Below, in pieces: positions 26,197 to 34,982 of a stretch of 64,000 bases of DNA. Under the pieces are notes generated by a model, which was not told the DNA's origin, made no database searches, and saw nothing but the letters and a program-made list of their open reading frames with translations. Origin of the DNA: Coprococcus comes ATCC 27758 (GTDB lineage Bacteria; Bacillota; Clostridia; Lachnospirales; Lachnospiraceae); the NCBI RefSeq assembly GCF_025149785.1, contig NZ_CP102277.1, forward strand, positions 2,046,001-2,110,000, in the 5' to 3' direction. The translations under genes and the position numbers were made by a program. Position 1 is the stretch's first letter. Each line of letters opens with the position of its first letter.

Positions 26197-26426
26197 ATTT
26201 ATTTATCTCCTGATCCTTTTCCTAATTATAGTTAAAGAAGCCAACCTCAGTATATCACAAACCTCCAGCAACATTCCCACACATATCTACTCTGGACATA
26301 TGAACCATTTCCTTCATTCCGTACATATATCCGCCACTATACCATAAAATAAGCGAGCAAAACGAAATATTATAGCAATCTGATGAATGAATGATTTTAG
26401 AATCCTGTAATAAAACTGCACTTTTT
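26197..26426. other. Intergenic stretch with possible coding debris
   Basis: No intact gene. On the minus strand 26255-26345 reads YSGGYMYGMKEMVHMSRVDM ... GNVAGGL and stop without a supported start, overlapping the end of the DUF1703 gene's region upstream; it could be debris of a lost gene. Not identified. Confidence 0.25.
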
Positions 26427-28031
26427 TTAGAGTTGTTCAATCTTACATTCATGTTCCTTTGTCTTGCTGTTATAACTGATTCCAACAGCAAGAATGCGTC
26501 CTGTATATTCCTTTCTTTCTGCTGTTTTTCCTTTAAACCGCAAAGCATATTCTTTTTCTTTTATCTGTGCAATTGCCTCTTCCGGCTTATGATCTACTTT
26601 CAGTTCCAGTATCATACAATCCTGATCATGTCTGATTGGATAAAAAATAAAATCAACGTATCCTTTCCCCGCTTTATCTTCCCGCTCCACTCCGTACTGG
26701 TCTCTCGCAGCCAGATATACAAGATTGATAATTGCTGATAATTCTGTCTCATTATTGTACGATAAAATCGGTACTTCCGTATTATGTGCATACTGAATAA
26801 TCTTTGCCATTGTTTCCGTATCGCCCGCAAGAGTCGCCTGCAACATTTGCGAGGACGCATTTGCCAAACGATACACATATCCCAAAGATTCTTCTTTTTT
26901 CATCATTGCTGCATAACTGCCCATAAGCTCCTTATTCGGGATAAACACCATCCCGTTATCATATGTCAGAAGTCCATACACAACCATTGCTGAATAAATC
27001 TCTTCTTTTGTCTTTAATTCCTGTGCTGTCGCAGCATACTCCTGTATCCCGGAAGGTATTTTTTCTCCCGCAAACATCAGTGTCAGATCATTTTGAATCT
27101 GATCCACATTATATCGGATATAAGTAAACACCGAATCATATTTGCCAGAGCTTACCCAGTAATTCGATAATTGATTGTCGGTAAGCGCACATACTACAGA
27201 ACGTGGATTATACAGTCGTTCTCCGGAGGCTGTATGATATCCATCATACCACTCTCTCAGGCTTTCTCTGGTAATCTGTGGTTTTTTCGTATTTTTCAGA
27301 TAACGGTCATACAACACGTCAACTTCTTCATCTGAAAATCCAAAATACTCACTGAACCTTACTCTTGTTGCCATATTATATTCCAGAAACATATTCAATT
27401 CTGATCCATCCGAATACTTTGCAATCGGAAGAACACCAGTCATATATGCCAGTTCTACATAGCTTTTTCCTTTCAGTAAAAGCTTCAGAAAAAGAAGAAA
27501 ATTTTCTCTGTCCTGCTCTGTAATAAAAGACATATGAAAAACAGCATCCCATTCATCCATTACAAAAACAAACTTATCTCCTGTCTTGTCAAAAACATGC
27601 GATAAAATATCCCATACTGCTGCATCAGATTTTATCTCAAGCTCTGGATACGCTTCTTCAATATCCCGGATCAGACCATCCTGGATTCTGAGGATATATT
27701 CCTGATAATTTCTGCATCCCCTCGGCATTTCACTGAAATCAATATAGATCACATCATGCCTGCCAGCCTGTTCTTTATAGTGCTTATACCTTGAAATATA
27801 AAGATCATCAAATAAGGATTCTTCCTCTGTATTTTCAAAAAAAGCCGCGATCATATTTGCCATAATCGTCTTCCCAAAACGCCTTGGACGGGTAATACAG
27901 AAAAAGCGCTGTTCCTGCTGCAATGCCGGAATCAATTCTTCAAGTATCTCCGACTTATCAACAAAATAGGGCCCATTCTTGACGGTTCTGTATTTATCAT
28001 ATGGTTCTTTATTATTCAAAAACTGTCCCAT
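26427..28031 (-). CDS. AAA-ATPase-like/DUF1703 protein with C-terminal PD-(D/E)XK nuclease-like domain
   Basis: 534 residues from ATG 28031 (GGGAGG 9 nt upstream); the longer frame to 28211 is rejected because it runs through a different gene's remnant. N-terminal AAA-ATPase-like domain with Walker A variant TRPRRFGKTIMANMI and Walker B KFVFVMDEWD. The C terminus contains GYVDFIFYP ... CMILELKVDHKPEEAI, the D...ExK core of the nuclease-like domain. This is a common, often multicopy family in gut Firmicutes and Bacteroidetes; its role (defence or mobile-element linked) is not established. Confidence 0.88.
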   Translation of the reverse strand: MGQFLNNKEPYDKYRTVKNGPYFVDKSEILEELIPALQQEQRFFCITRPRRFGKTIMANMIAAFFENTEEESLFDDLYISRYKHYKEQAGRHDVIYIDFSEMPRGCRNYQEYILRIQDGLIRDIEEAYPELEIKSDAAVWDILSHVFDKTGDKFVFVMDEWDAVFHMSFITEQDRENFLLFLKLLLKGKSYVELAYMTGVLPIAKYSDGSELNMFLEYNMATRVRFSEYFGFSDEEVDVLYDRYLKNTKKPQITRESLREWYDGYHTASGERLYNPRSVVCALTDNQLSNYWVSSGKYDSVFTYIRYNVDQIQNDLTLMFAGEKIPSGIQEYAATAQELKTKEEIYSAMVVYGLLTYDNGMVFIPNKELMGSYAAMMKKEESLGYVYRLANASSQMLQATLAGDTETMAKIIQYAHNTEVPILSYNNETELSAIINLVYLAARDQYGVEREDKAGKGYVDFIFYPIRHDQDCMILELKVDHKPEEAIAQIKEKEYALRFKGKTAERKEYTGRILAVGISYNSKTKEHECKIEQL

Positions 28032-28122
28032 TTTATGCGCCCTCCCTCTATGCCTATAATATGAGTATAGCCTTTTTTCTCCGGTGGTGCAAGAATTATA
28101 AAAATGTAAATCTATTTCGCAT

Positions 28123-28299
28123 TCAGCTTCCAGTCCGCTGACTCCATCTGCATTTTCTACCGCTCTCATACGATGTACAATGATTTTCCGGTTTAATGAT
28201 TTCAATTTCATTCTTTTCTGATGCCCCTTTTATAAATGCATCAATTGTGATCAGCGTGTTTCCTTTTCTGGCACTTCCGTTAATAATTACAATGTTCAT
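28123..28299 (-). pseudogene. Truncated flavodoxin / NADPH-dependent FMN reductase-like gene
   Basis: RBS GGAGGGG and ATG 28299 begin MNIVIINGSARKGNTLITID, the FMN-binding N terminus of NAD(P)H-dependent oxidoreductases. After ~38 residues (EIEIIKPEN) the sequence loses family character and stops at codon 59 (TGA 28123-28125), whereas relatives have ~180 residues. It is downstream of HxlR and EamA genes, and HxlR regulators commonly control such reductases, so this was probably the third gene of that operon. Confidence 0.65.
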
Positions 28300-28368
28300 A
28301 TATCCCCTCCAACCATCGAATTATATACTCTTTTTATTTCACCAAATCTTTCCGATTTAATTAAAAAT

Positions 28369-28782
28369 TTATAACACCATTATCAATGTACCTGCTCCTA
28401 TCAAAATACAGCCAATGAGTGATTTTGCAGTAAACTGTTCATGTAAAAACACAAATGCCAATATAAGTGTGATTACCACACTCATTTTATCTATTGGTAC
28501 AACCTTTGATGCATCCCCCATTTGTAAAGCTTTATAATAGCACAGCCACGAAGCTCCTGTTGCTAATCCAGATAAGATTAAAAAAATCCAGCTTTTCTTA
28601 CTGATTTCTGCCAGTCCATTCTGCGCATGAGTAAGAAAGACCATGCCCCATGCCATGATTACTACAACAATGGTTCGGATTGCAGTTGCCAGGTTGGAAT
28701 TCACTCCTTCTATACCTATCTTGGCAAGAATTGAGGTTAACGCAGCAAATACCGCTGATAAGACAGCAAATATCATCCACAT
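28369..28782 (-). CDS. EamA-family (DMT) transporter, single-domain
   Basis: 137 residues, five predicted membrane helices: MWMIFAVLSAVFAALTSILA, AIRTIVVVIMAWGMVF, WIFLILSGLATGASWLCYY, MSVVITLILAFVFLHE and LIGCILIGAGTLIMVL. One EamA unit, so it would work as a dimer, like small multidrug-resistance-type exporters. ALQMGDASKVVPIDKMSVV is the conserved EamA helix 4 region. It follows the HxlR gene by 38 nt. Cargo unknown. Confidence 0.88.
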   Translation of the reverse strand: MWMIFAVLSAVFAALTSILAKIGIEGVNSNLATAIRTIVVVIMAWGMVFLTHAQNGLAEISKKSWIFLILSGLATGASWLCYYKALQMGDASKVVPIDKMSVVITLILAFVFLHEQFTAKSLIGCILIGAGTLIMVL

Positions 28783-28820
28783 AATAACACCTTCTTTTCA
28801 CATAAAAAAATAAGAACTGA

Positions 28821-29159
28821 TCATTTCACCAATCTGTTCTCTTCTCCCCAAATGCAAAGTTGATCCAGTACAGTCATCAATGACTTCCCTCTTTCTGAAA
28901 GGCTGTACTCCACCTTCGGCGGGATCTGCGGATATTCCGTCCTGATAATCAGTCGGTCTTTCTCCAGCTCTTTGAGATTGGTACTGAGTGTTTTGTCGGA
29001 AATAGTTTTCAGATACCGTTTTAATTCATTGAACCGTACCGTTTCAAACTCCATCAGACAGTATAGAATAACCATCTTATGTTTGCCGGAAATCAAGGAC
29101 AATGTGTAGGCAAAGCCTGTATCTTCAAAATTTGCATTTTCGATATAGTTCTTTATCAT
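28821..29159 (-). CDS. HxlR-family transcriptional regulator
   Basis: 112 residues, one winged-helix domain: SLISGKHKMVILYCLMEFET, RFNELKRYLKTISDKTLSTNLKELEKDRLI, PPKVEYSLSERGKSLMTVLD. The family senses electrophiles or redox stress in some members, but there is no conserved N-terminal Cys here. It is the first gene of an operon with EamA and a broken flavodoxin-like gene. Strong promoter and a putative operator lie just upstream. Confidence 0.9.
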   Translation of the reverse strand: MIKNYIENANFEDTGFAYTLSLISGKHKMVILYCLMEFETVRFNELKRYLKTISDKTLSTNLKELEKDRLIIRTEYPQIPPKVEYSLSERGKSLMTVLDQLCIWGEENRLVK

Positions 29160-29177
29160 AACGCTTTCTCCTTAGAT

Positions 29178-29202
29178 AGTACCTGTCTTTTTTGTTGGTA
29201 CT
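29178..29202. promoter_or_regulatory. Inverted repeat, putative HxlR operator
   Basis: AGTACC-N13-GGTACT lies between the HxlR promoter and its start codon, ~20-40 nt after the likely transcription start. Position and symmetry suit autorepression. Confidence 0.5.
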
Positions 29203-29227
29203 TGAATTTATAAATTGCCTGTATATA

Positions 29228-29256
29228 ATTATAAGCAGGATAAATCATACTGTCAA
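29228..29256 (-). promoter_or_regulatory. Consensus promoter of the HxlR operon
   Basis: Minus strand TTGACA (29256-29251), 17-nt spacer, TATAAT (29233-29228); perfect consensus. Confidence 0.85.
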
Positions 29257-29481
29257 ATGAATTTCAAGTTATGAGAGCAAAACTAGTTACTGTTCACAGT
29301 AAATGACATTTACTTAGGAAAATTTCTTATCAGAAAAGGAATTTCCCTTTTTCAACTATATAAATTGATAGTAACGCTCAATTCACCTTCCAATAATCAG
29401 CATGAGTCAAACAATCGTCCAGTCCAAATTTGAATCCTTTAAATTAATATTGTTTTCATTCGTATTGCCGTATATAATCTT

Positions 29482-29709
29482 TATTATATGATGTAAGTGT
29501 CAAAAGTATCAATTGCGTTTGTGCTCGCGCAAATAAGCAATTGATACTTATTGACACGCCGAACACTGAAAACGAAATAAAATGATATGAATACGCCATT
29601 TTATGGGAGTTTGAGGTGTTCAAGGATTGCGGGAATCGCTTCGCAATGGAGCAATCTGATTACACCAGTGAGCGGCAAAATTTACTTTTGACACTCACAT
29701 CATTATTAT
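29482..29709. mobile_element. MITE-like element (~216 bp) with terminal inverted repeats
   Basis: ATGATGTAAGTGTCAAAAGTA (29488-29508) and its complement at 29683-29703 match at 20 of 21 positions. Both ends are flanked by TATTAT (29482-29487, 29704-29709), a possible target duplication. Three hairpins are nested inside (29505-29549; 29561-29621; 29625-29656). It encodes no protein. The right end lies 31 nt before the methyltransferase start. Family name unknown. Confidence 0.6.
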
Positions 29710-29733
29710 ACAAAAAAAGGAGTCTGCACGACT

Positions 29734-31902
29734 ATGGATTATATTTCTGTAAAAGAAACTTCGAAGAAATTCCATTTATCTGAACGCCGCATACAAAAAC
29801 TCTGCGAAACCAACCGGATTGAGGGTTGCAAAATGGTCAGCGGCATCTGGTTGATCCCTGCCTCGGCCACTAAACCTTCCGATGAGCGAATGACGAATTT
29901 CCCGAAAGATTCCGATTATCTCTCTTTAAAAGAATTATGTGATATACTTTCCATTTCGACCGCAACCGGGCGCAACTGGATCAAGCTTGGCAAACTTATT
30001 CCTGAATATACGGATAAAAGAAAGCCTTATTTTACAAAACAATATACCGAAAAGTTGAAAGCCGAACTGCAATCAGGCAAAAATCAATCGCTGAAAAGCA
30101 GACGTAACAAGAAATTTGTCTGTGGAAATTCTCTTTACAGCGCCTATATTTCTGAAAATTGTCAGAATATCGAACCACTGCAGCAGATTCTCCGAATTGT
30201 AACCGATGAATCCATTGCTCTTTCATCGGATGTGATTCAATATTTCATTGCTGACTGTGCCCTGCATTTGCTCGCCCAAAAATATGATCTTTCTTTCAAG
30301 CATGAAAAAGCGTTGCTGAGCAGATTTTTAAAAAAAGAAATCACCCTGTCTCTATACGACGAACTGATCTATGCTTTGATTGCAGATTCCGAGCAGGCTC
30401 TGCTTTTCTGTGAAAAATATTCTCCGCTTTTTGATTTTGATTATGTATACGAACCTGCTGAAGATATTCTTGGTCTCATTTACATTTCCTGTAAAAATAT
30501 CGACAGCCGCAAGGCAACCGGCTCCTACTATACGCCTACCAAAATCGTCAAAAAGCTGATTGAGAAGCTGGATATTGCATCAGATGCCAGAATTCTGGAT
30601 CCCTGCTGTGGAACTGGAAATTTTTTATTGCAGCTTCCAGCACATGTTCGTTTTGACCAGATTTATGGCAATGACACCGATACAATCAGTGTAAAAATCA
30701 CCCGGTTGAACATGGTTTTAAAATATGACATTCTTTCTGTCAAAACTCTGTACGAGCATATAACCAAAGCCGATTATCTTGCATCCGATTCAAAAACCTC
30801 TTATCAGTATATCATCGGCAATCCGCCATGGGGATATGAATTTTCCGAGTCGGAAAAGGAAAAGCTTCGCAAAAACTATCGGACTGCTTCCGGGAAAAAT
30901 ATAGAGTCTTATGATTTGTTTATTGAAAAAGCACTACGTAATTTGTCCATAAACGGACAACTCTCTTTTATTCTTCCAGAGGCAATACTTAATGTAAAGG
31001 CACATACACCGGTCCGTACTGCCATTATGGAAAGTAATTCCATCCGATATCTTAATTTTTTGGGAAATGCCTTTGATAAAGTTCAGTGTCCCTGCATTAT
31101 ATTGCAGCTCATTCACACCGGAAAGCCACTTTCGACAGTCGGAATGGAAGTATCCGACTGTAGTCACTGTACAACCATTCTGACAAATCGTAAAATTTCA
31201 GCCGAATATTTCAGCTTTCATACAACGGATGCTGAATATCAGCTGCTTGAAAAAATTCGGCATATTCCTAAAACAAAATTCCTTGCCGGAAATGCGGATT
31301 TTGCTTTAGGAATTGTAACCGGAAATAATAAAAAATATATTTCTTCCGTGAAAAACAAAGATAACGAAGTTATTTTAAAAGGCTCCGATATCTGTAAGTA
31401 CCATACTAATCCGAACTCAAACTATATCGTGTTTAACCCACAGAATTTTCAGCAGGTAGCACCTATAGAAATGTACCGTGCGCCAGAAAAGCTTTTGTAT
31501 CGTTTTATCAGCAGCCAGCTTGTCTTTGCTTATGATGATAAACAAACGCTTTCTTTGAATAGCTGCAACTTAGTCATTCCCAAGCTTGAAGGACTGCATA
31601 TAAAATATATTCTTGCCATTCTTAATTCCAGGGTTGCACAGTTTATTTACAAAATGGAGTTTCACTCCGTGAAGGTATTGCGCTCTCATATTGAAAATAT
31701 TCCGATTCCGGATGTTAATGCCGGCATGCAAAACAGTATCATCCAAGCTGTCGAACCACTAATTAACGGACTGCCTCCTGAGGGAGCACAAATTGCCTAC
31801 GAGCAACTTGACCAATTGATTTTTAAATTATTTAATCTTACCTCTAAAGAGCAGGATATCATTAAGCATGCAGTAGATGGAGAAAACAAATTTCTGTTCT
31901 GA
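29734..31902 (+). CDS. Adenine-specific DNA methyltransferase with N-terminal double HTH
   Basis: 722 residues. Residues 1-45 and 62-110 are two MerR/excisionase-like helix-turn-helix units (YISVKETSKKFHLSERRIQK; YLSLKELCDILSISTATGRN). A helical region follows, then an N6-adenine methyltransferase: GSYYTPTKIV (motif X), LDPCCGTGNFLL (motif I, 288-299) and NPPWGYEF (motif IV, 363-370). Residues ~525-690 look like a TaqI-type target-recognition domain (GIVTGNNKKYI, LKGSDICKYH, ILNSRVAQF). No nuclease domain or neighbouring nuclease gene is seen, so it may be an orphan regulatory or protective methylase. RBS AAGGAG. Confidence 0.85.
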   Translation: MDYISVKETSKKFHLSERRIQKLCETNRIEGCKMVSGIWLIPASATKPSDERMTNFPKDSDYLSLKELCDILSISTATGRNWIKLGKLIPEYTDKRKPYFTKQYTEKLKAELQSGKNQSLKSRRNKKFVCGNSLYSAYISENCQNIEPLQQILRIVTDESIALSSDVIQYFIADCALHLLAQKYDLSFKHEKALLSRFLKKEITLSLYDELIYALIADSEQALLFCEKYSPLFDFDYVYEPAEDILGLIYISCKNIDSRKATGSYYTPTKIVKKLIEKLDIASDARILDPCCGTGNFLLQLPAHVRFDQIYGNDTDTISVKITRLNMVLKYDILSVKTLYEHITKADYLASDSKTSYQYIIGNPPWGYEFSESEKEKLRKNYRTASGKNIESYDLFIEKALRNLSINGQLSFILPEAILNVKAHTPVRTAIMESNSIRYLNFLGNAFDKVQCPCIILQLIHTGKPLSTVGMEVSDCSHCTTILTNRKISAEYFSFHTTDAEYQLLEKIRHIPKTKFLAGNADFALGIVTGNNKKYISSVKNKDNEVILKGSDICKYHTNPNSNYIVFNPQNFQQVAPIEMYRAPEKLLYRFISSQLVFAYDDKQTLSLNSCNLVIPKLEGLHIKYILAILNSRVAQFIYKMEFHSVKVLRSHIENIPIPDVNAGMQNSIIQAVEPLINGLPPEGAQIAYEQLDQLIFKLFNLTSKEQDIIKHAVDGENKFLF

Positions 31903-31910
31903 CAAACATA

Positions 31911-31976
31911 AAACCAGAGATATTCCTGGCTTCCCCTATTCAACAATAGGATTGCCAGGTCTGCTCTGGTTTTTTC
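31911..31976. terminator. Terminator after the methyltransferase gene
   Basis: AAACCAGAG ... CTGGC ... GCCAG ... CTCTGGTTTTTT, a long stem followed by a T-run on the plus strand. It also lies downstream of the minus-strand 50-aa gene. Confidence 0.85.
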
Positions 31977-32129
31977 TTATCTTCCTTTCTTCTTAACGAC
32001 ATTAAGGACATCTTTTTCAGCAACCAAAAATGGTCTTAGCTCCTCTTCTGTCATAAAAACCTGGCCTTCAAATACAGCTGCTCCTGCCTGTTGCAGTAGC
32101 TCTTTCAATTGTCTCCGTAATTCTTTCAT
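31977..32129 (-). CDS. 50-residue protein downstream of degV
   Basis: ATG 32129 to TAA 31977-31979. It begins MKELRRQLKELLQQAGAAVF and ends DVLNVVKKKGR, a charged helical peptide without a membrane segment. It starts 25 nt after the degV stop on the same strand and ends at the terminator, which suggests a co-transcribed small gene. RBS is weak (GAGGC). Function unknown. Confidence 0.5.
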   Translation of the reverse strand: MKELRRQLKELLQQAGAAVFEGQVFMTEEELRPFLVAEKDVLNVVKKKGR

Positions 32130-32154
32130 TTGTATGCCTCGTCTTCACAAAGTC

Positions 32155-33021
32155 TTATCTCTTATTCCCCATACAGAACACAGCCACAACCCCCGGACCT
32201 GTATGTGACCCAATCACCGTTCCAATGCAGTTAATCAGAATATTGTGGACTCCCATCTTCTTCTCCACCTGTCTTGCCACAAATTCCGCATCTTCTTTGC
32301 AGTCACCGTGTGTGATCATCACAATATCATTATCCCAACCTTCGGACTGCTTCACTGCCATATCCACGATGTGTGTCAATGCTTTCTTTCTGCCACGTTC
32401 TTTTCCAATAACCTTCAGTTCGCCATGATCGTCCATGTGGATGATCGGCTTGATCTGGATCATCGTTCCAACAATTGCAGAAGCCTTTGATACTCTTCCA
32501 CCTCTATGTAAATGGAATAAATCATCAATCGTAACGTTGTGCATGATATGAAGCTTGTTCTCCTCCACCCAGGCAGCTACTTCTTCCAGACTCTTTCCTG
32601 CACGCTTCATCTGAACAGCTTTGTACACAAGAAGCCCCTCTCCCATGCATGCGCAGAGCGAATCAATTACGATCAGCTTCCGCTCCGGATACTCTTCCTG
32701 CAATTCTTCTGCTGCCATCCGGATACTGTTATAAGTTCCGCTAAGTCCTGACGAAAAAGCAATATATAAAATATCCTTTCCCTCTTTCAGATACGGTTCC
32801 AGTGCTTCTCTTGCCTGCTCCGGATTGATCTGAGAAGTAGTCGGCATCGACCCTGCCCTGACTTTTGCAAAAAATTCTTCCCCGGTAAGTCCAATCATAT
32901 CCTCATAAGACTGTCCATCGATCAGATAAGTAAGAGGAATATACGGAACCCCAAGCTCCTCGGTCAGGTATTCCTTCGGTAAATCCACTGTACTGTCTGT
33001 CATGATTATATATTCACTCAT
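32155..33021 (-). CDS. DegV family fatty-acid-binding protein
   Basis: 288 residues from ATG 33021 (AAGGAGGG upstream). DegV signatures: YIIMTDSTVDLP at the N terminus, PTTSQINPEQ, LYIAFSSGLSGTYNS and the C-terminal GTVIGSHTGPGVVAVF. Members bind fatty acids and act with fatty acid kinase FakA (FakB role) in phospholipid synthesis from exogenous fatty acids. No fakA in the window. Probably co-transcribed with the following 50-aa gene. Confidence 0.92.
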   Translation of the reverse strand: MSEYIIMTDSTVDLPKEYLTEELGVPYIPLTYLIDGQSYEDMIGLTGEEFFAKVRAGSMPTTSQINPEQAREALEPYLKEGKDILYIAFSSGLSGTYNSIRMAAEELQEEYPERKLIVIDSLCACMGEGLLVYKAVQMKRAGKSLEEVAAWVEENKLHIMHNVTIDDLFHLHRGGRVSKASAIVGTMIQIKPIIHMDDHGELKVIGKERGRKKALTHIVDMAVKQSEGWDNDIVMITHGDCKEDAEFVARQVEKKMGVHNILINCIGTVIGSHTGPGVVAVFCMGNKR

Positions 33022-33277
33022 AAGTGTGCCCTCCTTCATCCCTTTAGGGATTTATATATTACTTATAATTATGTACAGTATACCCTCTTTTCCGCAAGAT
33101 AGCAAAATCTTTTTCCCATGCTAAAAAAATCTTAAGTTTCTTAATAACTTTTGTCATAATCCGGTATATTTTCCTTTTTTTGTGAAATGCTAAATCTATG
33201 CAGAATCCAGGCAGTAAAATATTTCCGGGATTCCAGATTTTCTTAACTTTAAATTATCTCTGAATGGAGGATTCAAT

Positions 33278-34636
33278 ATGGAAAAACATACTGTCAGTGC
33301 TTCTCTCACCGACAATACAAAATATATGAACCGGGCTCTTCCCGTAAAAAAGAGCTTTGATATTATCGAACGAAATCTGATCATCGGCGGTCAAAATAGT
33401 GCCTTTTATTTTATTGATGGTTTCACCAAGGATGAAACCATGCTGAAACTTATGGACTCCTTCCTCAATATTTCCGCCGATGATATGCCAGAGGATGCAA
33501 CTTCCTTTTCTACAAGCTGCATCCCCTATGTGGAAGTTGATATTCTCGGTGACTTTGACAGCATTTTCAAAAATCTTCTGTCCGGTGTCACCTGTCTTTT
33601 TATTGACGGCTATGAAGCCGCTATTGCCATCGACTGCCGTACTTACCCGTCCCGCAGCATCGAGGAACCCGATAAAGACAAATCCCTGCGCGGTTCCCGT
33701 GATGGCTTTGTGGAAACAATCGTATTCAATACTGCCTTGATGCGCCGCCGGATCCGCGATCCGCATCTGATCATGGAAATGTATGAAGCCGGCACTTCCA
33801 CACGCACCGACGTAGCTCTCTGCTATATGTCCGACCGTGTAGACCGCGAACTTCTGACCACGATCCAGAATAAACTGGAAGAAAGCAAATCCCAGGATCT
33901 GAAAATGAGCCAGCAATCTCTTGCGGAAGCTCTCTTTCAGCGCAAATGGTACAATCCCTTTCCAAAATATAAATTTACCGAACGTCCGGACACCGCATGT
34001 GCCTGCCTGATGGAAGGAAAAGTGATCATCCTTACTGATACCTCCCCATCTGCACTGATCCTGCCAACCTCCATCTTTGATATGATCGAAGAGGCAAATG
34101 ATTACTACTTTCCGCCAATCACCGGAATCTACCTGAAAATATCCCGTGTACTGATCTCACTGCTGACTGTCTTCATGGTTCCACTCTTTCTGCTCTTTAT
34201 GCAGAACCCGGCATGGATACCGGAGATCTTCCGCTTCGTTCTGATTGAAGATACGGTCAACATCCCCCTGATCTTCCAGATCCTGATCCTGGAGCTTGCC
34301 ATCGACGGACTCCGCCTCGCCGCCCTCAACACCCCAAGCATGCTCAGCACACCACTCAGCGTCATCGCCGGTATCGTCATGGGTGAATTTTCTGTCGAAT
34401 CCGGCTGGTTCAACAGCGAGATCATGCTCTACATGGCATTCGTCTCCATCGCCAACTACACCCAGCCCAACTTCGAACTCGGCTACGCATTAAAATTCAT
34501 GCGTCTCCTGCTCCTTATCCTCACCGCCATCTTCAACCTCCCCGGATTCCTCACTGGCTGCCTCATCGTCGTCCTCTGCATCACCTTCAACAAAACCCTA
34601 TCCGGCCATAGTTACCTGAACGTAAAATTAAACTAA
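33278..34636 (+). CDS. spoVAF: GerA-family spore germination protein, SpoVAF-like
   Basis: 452 residues. N-terminal soluble part has the GerA/SpoVAF signatures RGSRDGFVETIVFNTALMRRR and DPHLIMEMYEAGTSTRTDV. C-terminal part has four to five membrane helices, including the conserved LEIDGLR-like LAIDGLRLAALNTP. It is a spore inner-membrane component of germination complexes. Its solitary location without gerAB/gerAC and the RGSRDGF motif favour SpoVAF over a nutrient receptor A subunit. RBS GGAGG 11 nt upstream of ATG. It should be expressed in the forespore; no convincing sigma-G/F promoter was identified. Confidence 0.88.
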   Translation: MEKHTVSASLTDNTKYMNRALPVKKSFDIIERNLIIGGQNSAFYFIDGFTKDETMLKLMDSFLNISADDMPEDATSFSTSCIPYVEVDILGDFDSIFKNLLSGVTCLFIDGYEAAIAIDCRTYPSRSIEEPDKDKSLRGSRDGFVETIVFNTALMRRRIRDPHLIMEMYEAGTSTRTDVALCYMSDRVDRELLTTIQNKLEESKSQDLKMSQQSLAEALFQRKWYNPFPKYKFTERPDTACACLMEGKVIILTDTSPSALILPTSIFDMIEEANDYYFPPITGIYLKISRVLISLLTVFMVPLFLLFMQNPAWIPEIFRFVLIEDTVNIPLIFQILILELAIDGLRLAALNTPSMLSTPLSVIAGIVMGEFSVESGWFNSEIMLYMAFVSIANYTQPNFELGYALKFMRLLLLILTAIFNLPGFLTGCLIVVLCITFNKTLSGHSYLNVKLN

Positions 34637-34641
34637 TCCCC

Positions 34642-34670
34642 TGTAGCCTGCAACAAAATTGCAGGCTACA
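34642..34670. terminator. Hairpin after spoVAF
   Basis: TGTAGCCTGCAA-CAAAA-TTGCAGGCTACA, a perfect 12-bp stem 6 nt after the stop. No T-run follows, so it may be a processing or weak termination site. Confidence 0.5.
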
Positions 34671-34782
34671 CCTACATAACCTTCACCTTTCCACAACTCC
34701 CCCTTCCCACCACTACCTAAATCTCCTCAACCGGTTATCAGTCCAGCCTTGTAAAAAAGTGTCCTATCGATACAGTAACGTC

Positions 34783-34945
34783 GGCGACCGGGATCAAAAA
34801 AATAGTGTTCAATTCACTTATTGTGCAATGGAGATGAAACTCAAAAATTGTGGAAGCCTTTGCTGACACAATTTTCGCTCTCAGAGGTTCATCGTAATGC
34901 CCTTGCACAATGGAATTGAACACTATTTTTTTGATCCCGGTCGCC
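34783..34945. repeat. Large palindromic intergenic element, family copy 1
   Basis: A 33-bp perfect inverted repeat (GGCGACCGGGATCAAAAAAA... at 34783-34815, complement at 34913-34945) encloses a 97-nt centre whose ends continue to pair imperfectly (TTGTGCAATG / CTTGCACAATGG). Its inner words CAATTCACTTATTGTGCAAT recur with two changes in the element at 49955-50031. The remainder of 34671-34982 holds no gene. Confidence 0.75.
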
Positions 34946-34982
34946 AACACAACCTATATTTTAACGCCTCTTTTTTACAACC

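Noticed and set aside
28032-28211. N-terminal extension of the DUF1703 protein
   Set aside because: The extra residues come from out-of-frame reading of the flavodoxin-like remnant; the RBS-supported start is 28031.
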